Shown here one piece after another: positions 35,227 to 43,053 of a stretch of 64,000 nt of DNA (its first letter is position 1; every line of letters starts with the position of its first letter). Below the pieces are notes generated by a model, which did no database searches, was not told the DNA's origin, and worked only from the letters and a program-made list of their open reading frames with translations. The stretch is from an uncultured Clostridium sp. (lineage in GTDB: Bacteria > Bacillota > Clostridia > Clostridiales > Clostridiaceae): assembly GCF_910588715.1 (NCBI RefSeq), contig NZ_CAJURG010000004.1:1-64000 (forward strand). The letters run 5' to 3'. The position numbers and the translations under genes were made by a program.

Positions 35227-36303
35227 TTATAAAACAGTAATTTCTTTAGTAACAGAATTTAATACTTCACATCCATCTTTAGTTACTAATACTAAGTCTT
35301 CAATTCTAACTCCAATGTTATCTTTAAGATAAATTCCTGGCTCTACTGAAAATATCATTCCTGATTTAACCTCAGCGTTATTTACAGAACTAACATTTCC
35401 AAAATCATGTACTTCAATTCCTATGCTATGTCCAGTTCTATGAGTGAAATATTCTCCATATCCAGCATCAGTAATTAAATTTCTAGCTGCTTTATCAATG
35501 TCAGAAAATCTAACGCCTTCTTTAATTATAGAAATTGCCTTTTCATTTGCGTTTTTTACTATATTATAAATTTCAGCATGTTCTTTGCTTGGTTCTTTTC
35601 CTATAAACACAGTTCTAGTCATGTCTGAACAGTAATTTTTATATTTCCCTCCAATATCTAAAACTACACTATCACCAATTTTTATTTTATCTTTTCCTGT
35701 ACCATGATGTGGGTCAGAACCGTTAGGACTTGTTGCTATTATTGGTGAAAAAGAAAAACCTGATGATCCTTCTTCTTCATAAATTTCAGATAAAAGATTT
35801 GCATAATATTTTTCTGAAAAACCAGCTTTTAAGTTCTTCCATAATTTTAACATAACAGCATCATTTATCTTAGAAGCTTCTTTCATTATTTGTATTTCTT
35901 CTTCATCTTTTATCATTCTTAATGTATCTATTATTGGTGACGAATTAACAAATGTCGATACAACGTTTCTTCCCATAAGATCTATTAAAAAATGTGCTGG
36001 TAAATTTTTATCTACGCCTAATACCTCACTTTTTTTTACTATATTAGCTAATTTATCTATAGGATTTTCTATATCATCATACCAAATTATTTCTACTCCT
36101 AAATCCTCATGGATTGGAAATAGTTTATTTACTATAAATTTATGATTTCCTTTAGAATCTAAATATAAAGCAATTAATCTTTCTCCTGAATGAATCATCT
36201 TTCCTGTTAGATAAAATATGGATTCTGCAGAAGTAACTATTAATTGGGGAATATTATTTTCTTCCATCTTTTTTAATACTTTTATAATTCTAGAATTTTT
36301 CAT
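35227..36303 (-). CDS. M24B-family peptidase (Xaa-Pro dipeptidase/aminopeptidase-like)
   Basis: 358-residue cytoplasmic metallopeptidase. It has an N-terminal creatinase-like domain and a C-terminal pita-bread fold. Metal ligands are in VVLDIGGKYKNYCSDMTRTVF (two Asp), HRTGHSIGIEVHD (His), SVEPGIY (Glu) and VRIEDLV (Glu). I start at the ATG at 36301-36303, with GGAGGT 7 nt upstream, rather than the upstream frame extension. Expected to remove N-terminal residues before proline. A second, different M24 peptidase lies at 60861-62117. Confidence 0.93.
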   Translation of the reverse strand: MKNSRIIKVLKKMEENNIPQLIVTSAESIFYLTGKMIHSGERLIALYLDSKGNHKFIVNKLFPIHEDLGVEIIWYDDIENPIDKLANIVKKSEVLGVDKNLPAHFLIDLMGRNVVSTFVNSSPIIDTLRMIKDEEEIQIMKEASKINDAVMLKLWKNLKAGFSEKYYANLLSEIYEEEGSSGFSFSPIIATSPNGSDPHHGTGKDKIKIGDSVVLDIGGKYKNYCSDMTRTVFIGKEPSKEHAEIYNIVKNANEKAISIIKEGVRFSDIDKAARNLITDAGYGEYFTHRTGHSIGIEVHDFGNVSSVNNAEVKSGMIFSVEPGIYLKDNIGVRIEDLVLVTKDGCEVLNSVTKEITVL

Positions 36304-36502
36304 TAGTAAAACCTCCAAATTATATACTTTTACCTTATAATTCTTATAATAACTTAAAATTTTTATATTATCCATAATTTAATTTATTACTTTTATCAAT
36401 TTTTTTATTTATAGTGATATAATTATTTTATAAAATTTATCTCTATTTTTTGGTAATAGTAATATAAATAGTCAAATTTTAAGTAAATTGGAGGATAGTA
36501 AA

Positions 36503-37201
36503 ATGAAAATAGCAGTTATATCAGATATTCATGGAAATATTTACGCACTAATGAAAGCATTTGAAGATATAGAGGAGCAAGGAGTTGATAAGGTCATTTG
36601 CTTAGGAGATTTAGTTGGATATGGTCCTCACCCAAATGAAGTTATAGCATTAATTAAAAGACGAGAAATCCCTTGTATAAAAGGAAATTACGACGCATCA
36701 GTTGTAGATGGTGACTATACTTATATTAGAAATACATCCATAAATTCATTTTCTTTACCTTGGACAAGTAATGAAGTTAGAATTGCAAATAAATATTTTT
36801 TAGATTCATTACCAACATCTCTTAAATATACATTTAATGGAGTAAAGTTTTTATTTACCCATGGAAGCCCTAACAAAATTACTGAGTATTTATTTGAAGA
36901 TGCACCTAATACAATAAAAACTATGAGTAAGTTAGAAGATGATGTTTTAGTATGTGCTCATACTCATATCCCTTGTGCTAAAAAATATGGAGATAAATTA
37001 CTAATTAATGTTGGTAGTATCGGAAAACCTAAAATAGGTAAACCAAATCCTACATATGCAATTATTGAAATTGAAGATAATGAAGAAGTTAAAGTTACTT
37101 TTAGATATTTAGAATATGAATTTAAAAGAATAGTTAAAGATTGTGCTATTTTAAAATTTCCATCAGAAATTACCTCTTCCTATGAAACTGGGAAAGAATA
37201 A
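36503..37201 (+). CDS. Metallophosphoesterase, YfcE/calcineurin-like
   Basis: 232-residue two-metal phosphoesterase. All core motifs are present: VISDIHGN, CLGDLVGYGPHPNE, KGNYDASV, FTHGSP and CAHTHIP. The start is the ATG at 36503 (GGAGG 8 nt upstream). The DNA upstream has an in-frame TTG but no better site. This subfamily includes phosphodiesterases and possible Ap4A hydrolases; the substrate is unknown. It stands alone and is convergent with the cytochrome-b5-like gene. Confidence 0.9.
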   Translation: MKIAVISDIHGNIYALMKAFEDIEEQGVDKVICLGDLVGYGPHPNEVIALIKRREIPCIKGNYDASVVDGDYTYIRNTSINSFSLPWTSNEVRIANKYFLDSLPTSLKYTFNGVKFLFTHGSPNKITEYLFEDAPNTIKTMSKLEDDVLVCAHTHIPCAKKYGDKLLINVGSIGKPKIGKPNPTYAIIEIEDNEEVKVTFRYLEYEFKRIVKDCAILKFPSEITSSYETGKE

Positions 37202-37239
37202 TATTACCCTTAAAACAACTCTAATAAGTAAACTAATAA

Positions 37240-37281
37240 ACAAAAATGAAATATTATTCTTAAATAATATTTCATTTTTTA
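37240..37281. terminator. bidirectional terminator
   Basis: AAAATGAAATATTA and (T)AATATTTCATTTT form a long stem between the convergent phosphoesterase and cytochrome-b5-like genes, with T-runs on both sides. Confidence 0.8.
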
Positions 37282-37286
37282 TAATT

Positions 37287-38009
37287 TTATTTAATTATTT
37301 TTCCAACAACTTTTAATTTTTTTAATATATATTTCTCATCTTTATGGCATGTTTCAAAATATGCTGTTAAATCCTTTCCTGCACTTAAACCATAGTGTTT
37401 TCCATCAGACCATTGTACAATAGATGTAACATCATACACAATATCATTAATAACTATATATGCTAATGTTCCATCTTTTCCATCAAACTTACAAATATCT
37501 TCTATTCTATAACATCCAACTTCTTCTCTACTATTAGAATCAACCTTTATATCCTCAATACCATTATCCTTTTCTTCTCTCTTTTTATTTGCATCTAATA
37601 TTCCTACAACTGGTGCATTCTTCATTATAGATAATTTATTTTCATGGCATTGGGCAAACTCTTTATCAAGAACCTTTCCTGCAGTTACTCCATAATGATT
37701 ACCCCCACTCCATTTTGCTATAGATGTAACATCATAAACTGTTCCTCCAAGAGAAATATAAGCTTTTGCATCATTTTTACCATTATATTTAGCTAATTCA
37801 CTAACAGTAAATACCTTTTGTGCTTGTACTTTCTTTACAGTAGTTTTAATCTTATTCTTTTCTTTATCTAAGTATTCTCCAACTTCATCAAATACTTTTT
37901 CCATTACTTTAATTATTGTTTCACAATACTCTTTTGGATATGTTTGTAGTAAATTTTTTAATTGATTAATTTCACAATATTTTTGTTGTAAAAAATCTTT
38001 TTTGCCCAT
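37287..38009 (-). CDS. Protein with two cytochrome-b5-like heme/steroid-binding domains
   Basis: 240-residue soluble protein without a signal peptide. A helical N-terminus (about 1-65) is followed by two homologous domains, about 70-142 and 168-240. Each shows the same pattern: xxYDVTS(I)xxWSxGxHYGxxAGxxL, then F-x2-CH and a final VVG(I/K)I. The paired His residues (HYG and CH) could ligate heme, but the classical HPGG motif is absent. The start (ATG 38007-38009) has GGAGG upstream. The function is unknown; a redox or ligand-binding role in an anaerobe is conjecture. Confidence 0.85.
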   Translation of the reverse strand: MGKKDFLQQKYCEINQLKNLLQTYPKEYCETIIKVMEKVFDEVGEYLDKEKNKIKTTVKKVQAQKVFTVSELAKYNGKNDAKAYISLGGTVYDVTSIAKWSGGNHYGVTAGKVLDKEFAQCHENKLSIMKNAPVVGILDANKKREEKDNGIEDIKVDSNSREEVGCYRIEDICKFDGKDGTLAYIVINDIVYDVTSIVQWSDGKHYGLSAGKDLTAYFETCHKDEKYILKKLKVVGKIIK

Positions 38010-38055
38010 TACTTCCTCCAAAAAACATTCTTTAAATATATATTATGAATTTAAG

Positions 38056-38084
38056 TTGCAAATGTTAGCAAAGTATTGTAAAAT
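38056..38084 (+). promoter_or_regulatory. sigma-A promoter of asnS
   Basis: TTGCAA (38056-38061), 17-bp spacer, TAAAAT (38079-38084), just upstream of the T-box leader. Confidence 0.65.
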
Positions 38085-38090
38085 CGTATT

Positions 38091-38420
38091 AATAAAATTA
38101 CAAAGTTTTACTGACTATGAAGAGAAGAGTAGCTTTTGAAGGTAGTTTTAGCGAGTAAGGAATGGTGTAAGCCTTATACGAAATCAACTGCGAAGAACAT
38201 CTCTGAGTTTCTAACTGAACAAGTGAAAAATAATCATCTTTTCCTATGATCAAGATGTAATATAGACTAACCAAATTTAAATTTGGAGTCTCACTTAAGT
38301 AGGCTTAGACGGCTAAATGTCGTTATTAATTTACTAAGTGGCCTTTTTATAGGCAATTTGGGTGGTACCACGTAAGTAATTCCTTTCGTCCCATTTTTTA
38401 TGGGATTAAAGGATTTTTTT
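38091..38420 (+). promoter_or_regulatory. T-box leader of asnS, specifier AAC
   Basis: Stem I shows the AGTAAGGAATGGTGTAAGCC apical motif (38154-38173, in part). The specifier loop has AAC followed by A (38196-38199) directly before TCTCT, which pairs with AGAGA near 38120. The T-box GGGTGGTACCACG is at 38360-38372. A terminator (38381-38420) ends in seven T. Uncharged tRNA-Asn should switch it to antitermination. Confidence 0.93.
38381..38420 (+). terminator. regulated terminator of the asnS T-box
   Basis: TCCTTT, GTCCCA and the complementary TGGGA, AAAGGA form an interrupted stem followed by TTTTTTT. Its 5' arm competes with the antiterminator made by the T-box sequence. Confidence 0.85.
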
Positions 38421-38469
38421 ATTGCTTTTTTTAATTATAAACAATATATTTTAAATCAGGAGGGTTATT

Positions 38470-39864
38470 ATGGAAAAAGTAGTTTTAGTAAAATCACTTT
38501 ATAGAAATACAGATGAATACTTATCTAAAGAAATATCAATTTCTGGATGGATAAGAACTTTAAGAGCATCTAATGCATTTGGATTTATTGAAGTAAATGA
38601 TGGTTCTTTCTTTAAAAATATTCAAGTTGTTTTTGATAACAAATTAGAAAACTTTAAAGACATATCTAAATTGCCAATTAGTTCATCAATAAAAGTTATT
38701 GGTACTTTAGTTCCAACACCAGAAGCTAAGCAACCATTTGAAATTCAAGCAAAGGAAGTAATTATAGAAGGTATGTCAGATTCTGATTATCCACTACAAA
38801 AGAAAAGACATACTTTTGAATATTTAAGAAGCATAGCTCACTTAAGACCGAGAAGTAATGCTTTTTCAGCAGTATTTAGAGTTCGTTCTGTTGCTGCTTA
38901 TGCTATCCACAAATTCTTCCAAGACCAAGGTTTTGTATACACAAATACACCAATTTTAACTGGAAGTGACTGTGAAGGTGCAGGTGAAATGTTTAAAGTT
39001 ACTACTTTAGACTTTGATAATGTTCCAAGAAATGAAGATGGAAAAATTAATTATAAAGAAGATTTCTTTGGTAAAGAAACAAACCTTACAGTATCTGGAC
39101 AATTAAATGGAGAATCATTTGCATTAGCGTTTAGAAATATTTATACTTTTGGTCCAACTTTCAGAGCTGAAAATTCAAATACAGCTAGACATGCTGCTGA
39201 ATTCTGGATGGTTGAACCTGAAATAGCATTTGCTGATTTACAAGATGACATGGAATTAGCTGAAGGAATGTTAAAATACGTTATTAAATACGTTATGGAT
39301 GAATGTCCTGAAGAAATGGCGTTCTTTAATCAATTCGTTGAAAAAGGTTTATTAGATAAATTAAATCATATAGTAACTTCTGATTTTGGAAAAGTTACTT
39401 ACACTGAAGCAGTTGAAATATTAAAAAATTGTGGAAAATCATTTGAATATCCAGTTGAATGGGGTGTAGACCTTCAAACTGAACATGAAAGATATTTAAC
39501 AGAAGAAGTATTTAAAAGACCAGTTTTTGTTACTGACTATCCAAAAGATATTAAAGCATTTTATATGAGACTTAATGATGATGGAAAGACAGTTGCAGCA
39601 ACTGACTGTTTAGTTCCTGGTATAGGAGAAATCATAGGTGGGAGTCAAAGAGAAGAAAGACTTGATGTTTTAAAAGCTAGAATGGCTGAATTAGGTCTTA
39701 ATGAAGAAGATTACTGGTGGTACTTAGAACTTAGAAAATACGGTGAAACTAAACATGCAGGATTTGGATTAGGATTTGAGAGATTAATAATGTATATTAC
39801 TGGTATGTCAAATATAAGAGACGTTATTCCATTTCCAAGAACAACTGGTCAATCTGATTTCTAA
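38470..39864 (+). CDS. asnS: Asparaginyl-tRNA synthetase
   Basis: Class IIb synthetase of 464 residues. It has an N-terminal OB-fold anticodon domain (ISISGWIRTLRASNAFGFIEVNDGS) and a catalytic core with TGSDCEGAGEMF, the motif 2 region TFRAENSNTARHAAEFWMVEPE, and motif 3 GFGLGFERLIMYITGMSNIRD. Those motifs mark AsnRS rather than AspRS. The ribosome site GGAGG precedes the ATG. Expression is controlled by the T-box leader upstream and ended by a 40-bp palindrome. Confidence 0.98.
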   Translation: MEKVVLVKSLYRNTDEYLSKEISISGWIRTLRASNAFGFIEVNDGSFFKNIQVVFDNKLENFKDISKLPISSSIKVIGTLVPTPEAKQPFEIQAKEVIIEGMSDSDYPLQKKRHTFEYLRSIAHLRPRSNAFSAVFRVRSVAAYAIHKFFQDQGFVYTNTPILTGSDCEGAGEMFKVTTLDFDNVPRNEDGKINYKEDFFGKETNLTVSGQLNGESFALAFRNIYTFGPTFRAENSNTARHAAEFWMVEPEIAFADLQDDMELAEGMLKYVIKYVMDECPEEMAFFNQFVEKGLLDKLNHIVTSDFGKVTYTEAVEILKNCGKSFEYPVEWGVDLQTEHERYLTEEVFKRPVFVTDYPKDIKAFYMRLNDDGKTVAATDCLVPGIGEIIGGSQREERLDVLKARMAELGLNEEDYWWYLELRKYGETKHAGFGLGFERLIMYITGMSNIRDVIPFPRTTGQSDF

Positions 39865-39875
39865 TAATGAAATTA

Positions 39876-39921
39876 GAGTTGTATCATATTAAAAATTTTT
39901 AATATGATACAACTCCTTTTT
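39876..39921 (+). terminator. asnS terminator, perfect 40-bp palindrome
   Basis: The two 20-nt halves at 39876-39895 and 39896-39915 are exact reverse complements, followed by CTTTTTTATA. Strong intrinsic terminator. Confidence 0.9.
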
Positions 39922-40117
39922 TATATAGAATTTTTACTAATATAATTTATAGAAAGCTATTTTGATGAAATACTTTTTACTTATATAACTTTTATTTATA
40001 ATATATAAAAGTTTTTTATATAATCTCTTTTTATGAATTTGCTTTAAAAAATCTCTAAACAATAGTTTCTTTAAATATTATTTTTAAAATTATTTTTTAA
40101 TTTTTTATATTTAAGTT
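39922..40117. other. AT-rich spacer between asnS terminator and sRNA candidate
   Basis: Low-complexity AT-rich DNA with no ORF, repeat or RNA signal that I can support. Confidence 0.5.
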
Positions 40118-40147
40118 GAATAAAAAACTTAAATTAGGTACATAATT
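40118..40147 (+). promoter_or_regulatory. sigma-G-like promoter of the sRNA candidate
   Basis: GAATA (40118-40122), 18 bp, CATAATT (40141-40147). This matches the forespore sigma-G pattern (GHATR, N18, CATnHTA) in all but the last base. A TATAAT (40147-40152) overlaps it, but no sigma-A -35 is correctly placed. Confidence 0.5.
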
Positions 40148-40152
40148 ATAAT

Positions 40153-40228
40153 GTAAATATAAAACCTGTAAATACACAGGTTCCCATCCCCCCATTATAA
40201 AAAAAAGCGCTTATGCGCTTTTTTTTAT
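40153..40228 (+). ncRNA. candidate C-rich small RNA
   Basis: About 76 nt on the plus strand, without an ORF. The 5' hairpin AACCTGT/ACAGGTT (40163-40182) is followed by the single-stranded pyrimidine run CCCATCCCCCC (40183-40193), then a terminator with a perfect inverted repeat around GCGCTTATGCGC and eight T. C runs of this kind are very rare in this DNA and are complementary to ribosome binding sites. The layout recalls C-rich regulatory RNAs of Firmicutes and, with the sigma-G-like promoter, the sporulation RNA CsfG. That link is my inference. Confidence 0.5.
40199..40226. terminator. bidirectional terminator (nrdG and sRNA candidate)
   Basis: A8-GCGC, TTAT, GCGC-T8: symmetrical, so it can end nrdG on the minus strand and the candidate small RNA on the plus strand. 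Confidence 0.85.
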
Positions 40229-40231
40229 TTT

Positions 40232-40738
40232 TTATCCTATAACAACTATTTCTCCTGACTCTAAACTTTTTTTCACATCAATTATTCTTTGATTACTTGA
40301 ACCCTTAAATTTCAATCCTTCTTTTTTATTATTTATTTCAAACTTACCATCAACTAACACATCTATATTATTTAATAGATCTTTTATTGATTTATCTAAT
40401 TCCATCTTTTTTAGAAGATCTTCGAACTTATATCCTGTATAACACCATATATTTAAATTAGAACTTTTAAATATATTTGCCATATAAGAAAAACTGTGAG
40501 CTTGTTCTATTGGATCACCACCACTAAAAGTTACTCCCTTTAATAAAGGATTATCTAAAACATCCTTTATTAATTCATCCATATCCATAATTTCGCCTCC
40601 ATCAAAATTATGTGTTTCTGGATTAAAGCACCCCTTGCAATTATGTTTACATCCTTGTGCAAAAAATACTCTTCTCATTCCAGGCCCATTTACTAAACTT
40701 TCATAAGCTATACCGGCCAATCTCACAGTTTTTTTCAT
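40232..40738 (-). CDS. nrdG: Anaerobic ribonucleotide reductase activating protein
   Basis: Radical-SAM enzyme that installs the glycyl radical on NrdD. The 168 residues start with the NrdG pattern RLAGIAYESLVNGPGMRRVFFAQGC (given in parts: LAGIAYESLVNGPGMR, FFAQGCKHNCKGCFNPETH). The iron-sulfur motif is CX3CX2C (CKHNCKGC), followed by TFSGGDPIEQ. AGGAGG-like GGAGGG precedes the ATG. It lies 27 bp after the aconitase-family gene, not next to nrdD, an unusual separation. Confidence 0.96.
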   Translation of the reverse strand: MKKTVRLAGIAYESLVNGPGMRRVFFAQGCKHNCKGCFNPETHNFDGGEIMDMDELIKDVLDNPLLKGVTFSGGDPIEQAHSFSYMANIFKSSNLNIWCYTGYKFEDLLKKMELDKSIKDLLNNIDVLVDGKFEINNKKEGLKFKGSSNQRIIDVKKSLESGEIVVIG

Positions 40739-40765
40739 TTTTAACCCTCCAAAAATATTATAATT

Positions 40766-43051
40766 TTAAGCTTTATAATAATTAATTAGACAGCCTTTTA
40801 ATATAATTTCCCTCTCATCATCTGTAAGGTCACCTAATTTTAATTCAAATTCTTTCATTTTTTTATTAACTACATATGCTTTTATAGATGATTTTTTATT
40901 CTTAATTGTATCTATTATATTAGGAATAAATAAATAATCTCCATTTTCAAAGCAAAGTTCTTTATCAAGAATAAATGGAATCATACCCCAATTTATTAAA
41001 TTTGATCTATATCTTTTAGTAGCATATTCTTTTGCTATATTTGCCCAACCACCTAATACCTTTTGGCATGATGCTGCTTGTTCACGAGCAGACCCATCAC
41101 CAGGCTTTACTGCATAAATAGTACTTCCTATTCCTGTATTCTCATTATTAATACCATTAAATACTTCCTTAATTGATGTAAATATAGATGATAATTCATT
41201 AACTGCATCAATTGGTGATTGATTTGCTATTCTTACTTTTTCAGCTCTTTGAATATTTTTAGCTTTTCCAACATATTCTGGATCTTTACGTGATAATGTA
41301 AATTCAGCTAATCCTAATGGATTAGAACGATACGATGAAGTTTCTCCTGATGGAATTAATTCATCAGTTGTAGTAACTGGGTCATTAATTACAGAAACTA
41401 CTTTTAATAATAAATTATCAGTTAAAGCTGACATTTTAGGCCAATCTACTATATTAGGTCCAAATTTAATTTCTACTGATGAATTTTCTTTTCCAATACC
41501 ATTATAAACACGTTTTTCATAAATAGATTTATCAAAATAATACTTTGGTTTTGTAAAATTAACATCTATATCCGTTGCTGCTATTAAGTATCCCTTGTTG
41601 GCAGCTGTTGCTGCAATAGACCTAGCATCCATTAATGCAACTGATGCAATTTGTCCATTTGTTATTTTTGAACCTTCTCTATTAGGAAAATTTCTTGTTG
41701 AATGACGTATGCTTAATCCATTATTAGCTGGAACATCACCAGCTCCAAAACATGGGCCACAAAAAGCTGTACGAACAGTAGCACCTGTAGCCATAATATC
41801 TGCAATCTTGCCATTTTTAATAAGTTCCATAAATACTGGTTGTGATGCCGGATAAACACTTAATGAAAATTCATCACTTCCTATTGACCTTCCTTTTAAA
41901 ATATCTGCTGCATCACATATGTTTTCAAATCCTCCACCTGCACAACCTGCAATTACGCCTTGTTCTACATAAAGCTTACCATTATGAATTTTATCTCTCA
42001 ATGTAAATTTAACTTTATTATCTAAACTAATTCCAGCTTTCTTTTCAACATCTGCTAATATATCATTTAAATTTGAATTTAATTCTTCTATGCTGTAAAC
42101 ATTGCTTGGATGGAATGGCATAGCTATCATTGGCTTGATCTTAGCTAAATCAACATATATCATTCCATCATAGTATGCTACACTTCCTGGATTTAATTCC
42201 TTATAATCATCTACTCTTCCGTGAATATCATAAAACTCTTTTATTTTATTATCAGTTTTCCATATAGATGATAAACATGTTGTTTCAGTAGTCATAACAT
42301 CAATACCAATTCTAAAGTCAACACTTAAATTAGAAACTCCATCACCTACAAACTCCATTACCTTGTTATTAACATATCCATTTTCAAAAACTGCTCCAAT
42401 AATGGCTAAAGCAATATCTTGTGGGCCAACTCCTCTTTGCGGTGTTCCTGTTAAATACACTCCTATTACTTCCGGCTTATTAATATCATAAGTTTTACAC
42501 AATAATTGTTTAACTATTTCAGGGCCACCTTCCCCAATGGCCATAGTTCCTAATGCACCATAACGAGTATGGCTATCAGAACCTAATATCATTTTCCCAC
42601 AGCTTGCCATCATTTCTCTAGCAAATTGATGAATTACTGCTTGATGGGGTGGAACATATATTCCGCCATATTTTTTGGCACAAGAAAGTCCAAACATGTG
42701 GTCATCTTCATTTATCGTTCCTCCAACTGCACATAAACTATTATGACAATTTGTTAAAACATATGGCACAGGAAATCTCTCTAAGCCTGATGCTCTTGCT
42801 GTTTGAATTATTCCAACAAAAGTAATATCATGAGATACTAATTTATCAAACTTTATTTTTAATTTTTCCATATTATTTGAAGTATTATGTTCTTTTAAAA
42901 TATTATAAGCAATTGTATTTTTTTTAGCTCTTTCTTTATCTACATAGTTATTACCTAATTTATTTTTTAATATTAAATCAATATTTTTAGAATCCTCTAT
43001 TATCTCCTTATTATTAATAAGGTAAACACCATTTGAAAATAATTTTATCAT
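40766..43051 (-). CDS. Aconitase-family hydratase
   Basis: 761-residue [4Fe-4S] hydro-lyase of the aconitase superfamily. Visible motifs include ILGSDSHTRYGALGTMAIGEGG, the cluster cysteines in GVIAGCAGGG and AFCGPCFGAG, and NFPNREGS. The third-domain swivel segment is at the C-terminus. It begins 2 bp after the homocitrate/citrate synthase-like gene, so both probably act consecutively (citrate to isocitrate, or homocitrate to homoisocitrate). The subtype resembles the divergent YbhJ-like hydratases. No isocitrate dehydrogenase gene is in the window. Confidence 0.88.
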   Translation of the reverse strand: MIKLFSNGVYLINNKEIIEDSKNIDLILKNKLGNNYVDKERAKKNTIAYNILKEHNTSNNMEKLKIKFDKLVSHDITFVGIIQTARASGLERFPVPYVLTNCHNSLCAVGGTINEDDHMFGLSCAKKYGGIYVPPHQAVIHQFAREMMASCGKMILGSDSHTRYGALGTMAIGEGGPEIVKQLLCKTYDINKPEVIGVYLTGTPQRGVGPQDIALAIIGAVFENGYVNNKVMEFVGDGVSNLSVDFRIGIDVMTTETTCLSSIWKTDNKIKEFYDIHGRVDDYKELNPGSVAYYDGMIYVDLAKIKPMIAMPFHPSNVYSIEELNSNLNDILADVEKKAGISLDNKVKFTLRDKIHNGKLYVEQGVIAGCAGGGFENICDAADILKGRSIGSDEFSLSVYPASQPVFMELIKNGKIADIMATGATVRTAFCGPCFGAGDVPANNGLSIRHSTRNFPNREGSKITNGQIASVALMDARSIAATAANKGYLIAATDIDVNFTKPKYYFDKSIYEKRVYNGIGKENSSVEIKFGPNIVDWPKMSALTDNLLLKVVSVINDPVTTTDELIPSGETSSYRSNPLGLAEFTLSRKDPEYVGKAKNIQRAEKVRIANQSPIDAVNELSSIFTSIKEVFNGINNENTGIGSTIYAVKPGDGSAREQAASCQKVLGGWANIAKEYATKRYRSNLINWGMIPFILDKELCFENGDYLFIPNIIDTIKNKKSSIKAYVVNKKMKEFELKLGDLTDDEREIILKGCLINYYKA

Positions 43052-43053
43052 CT

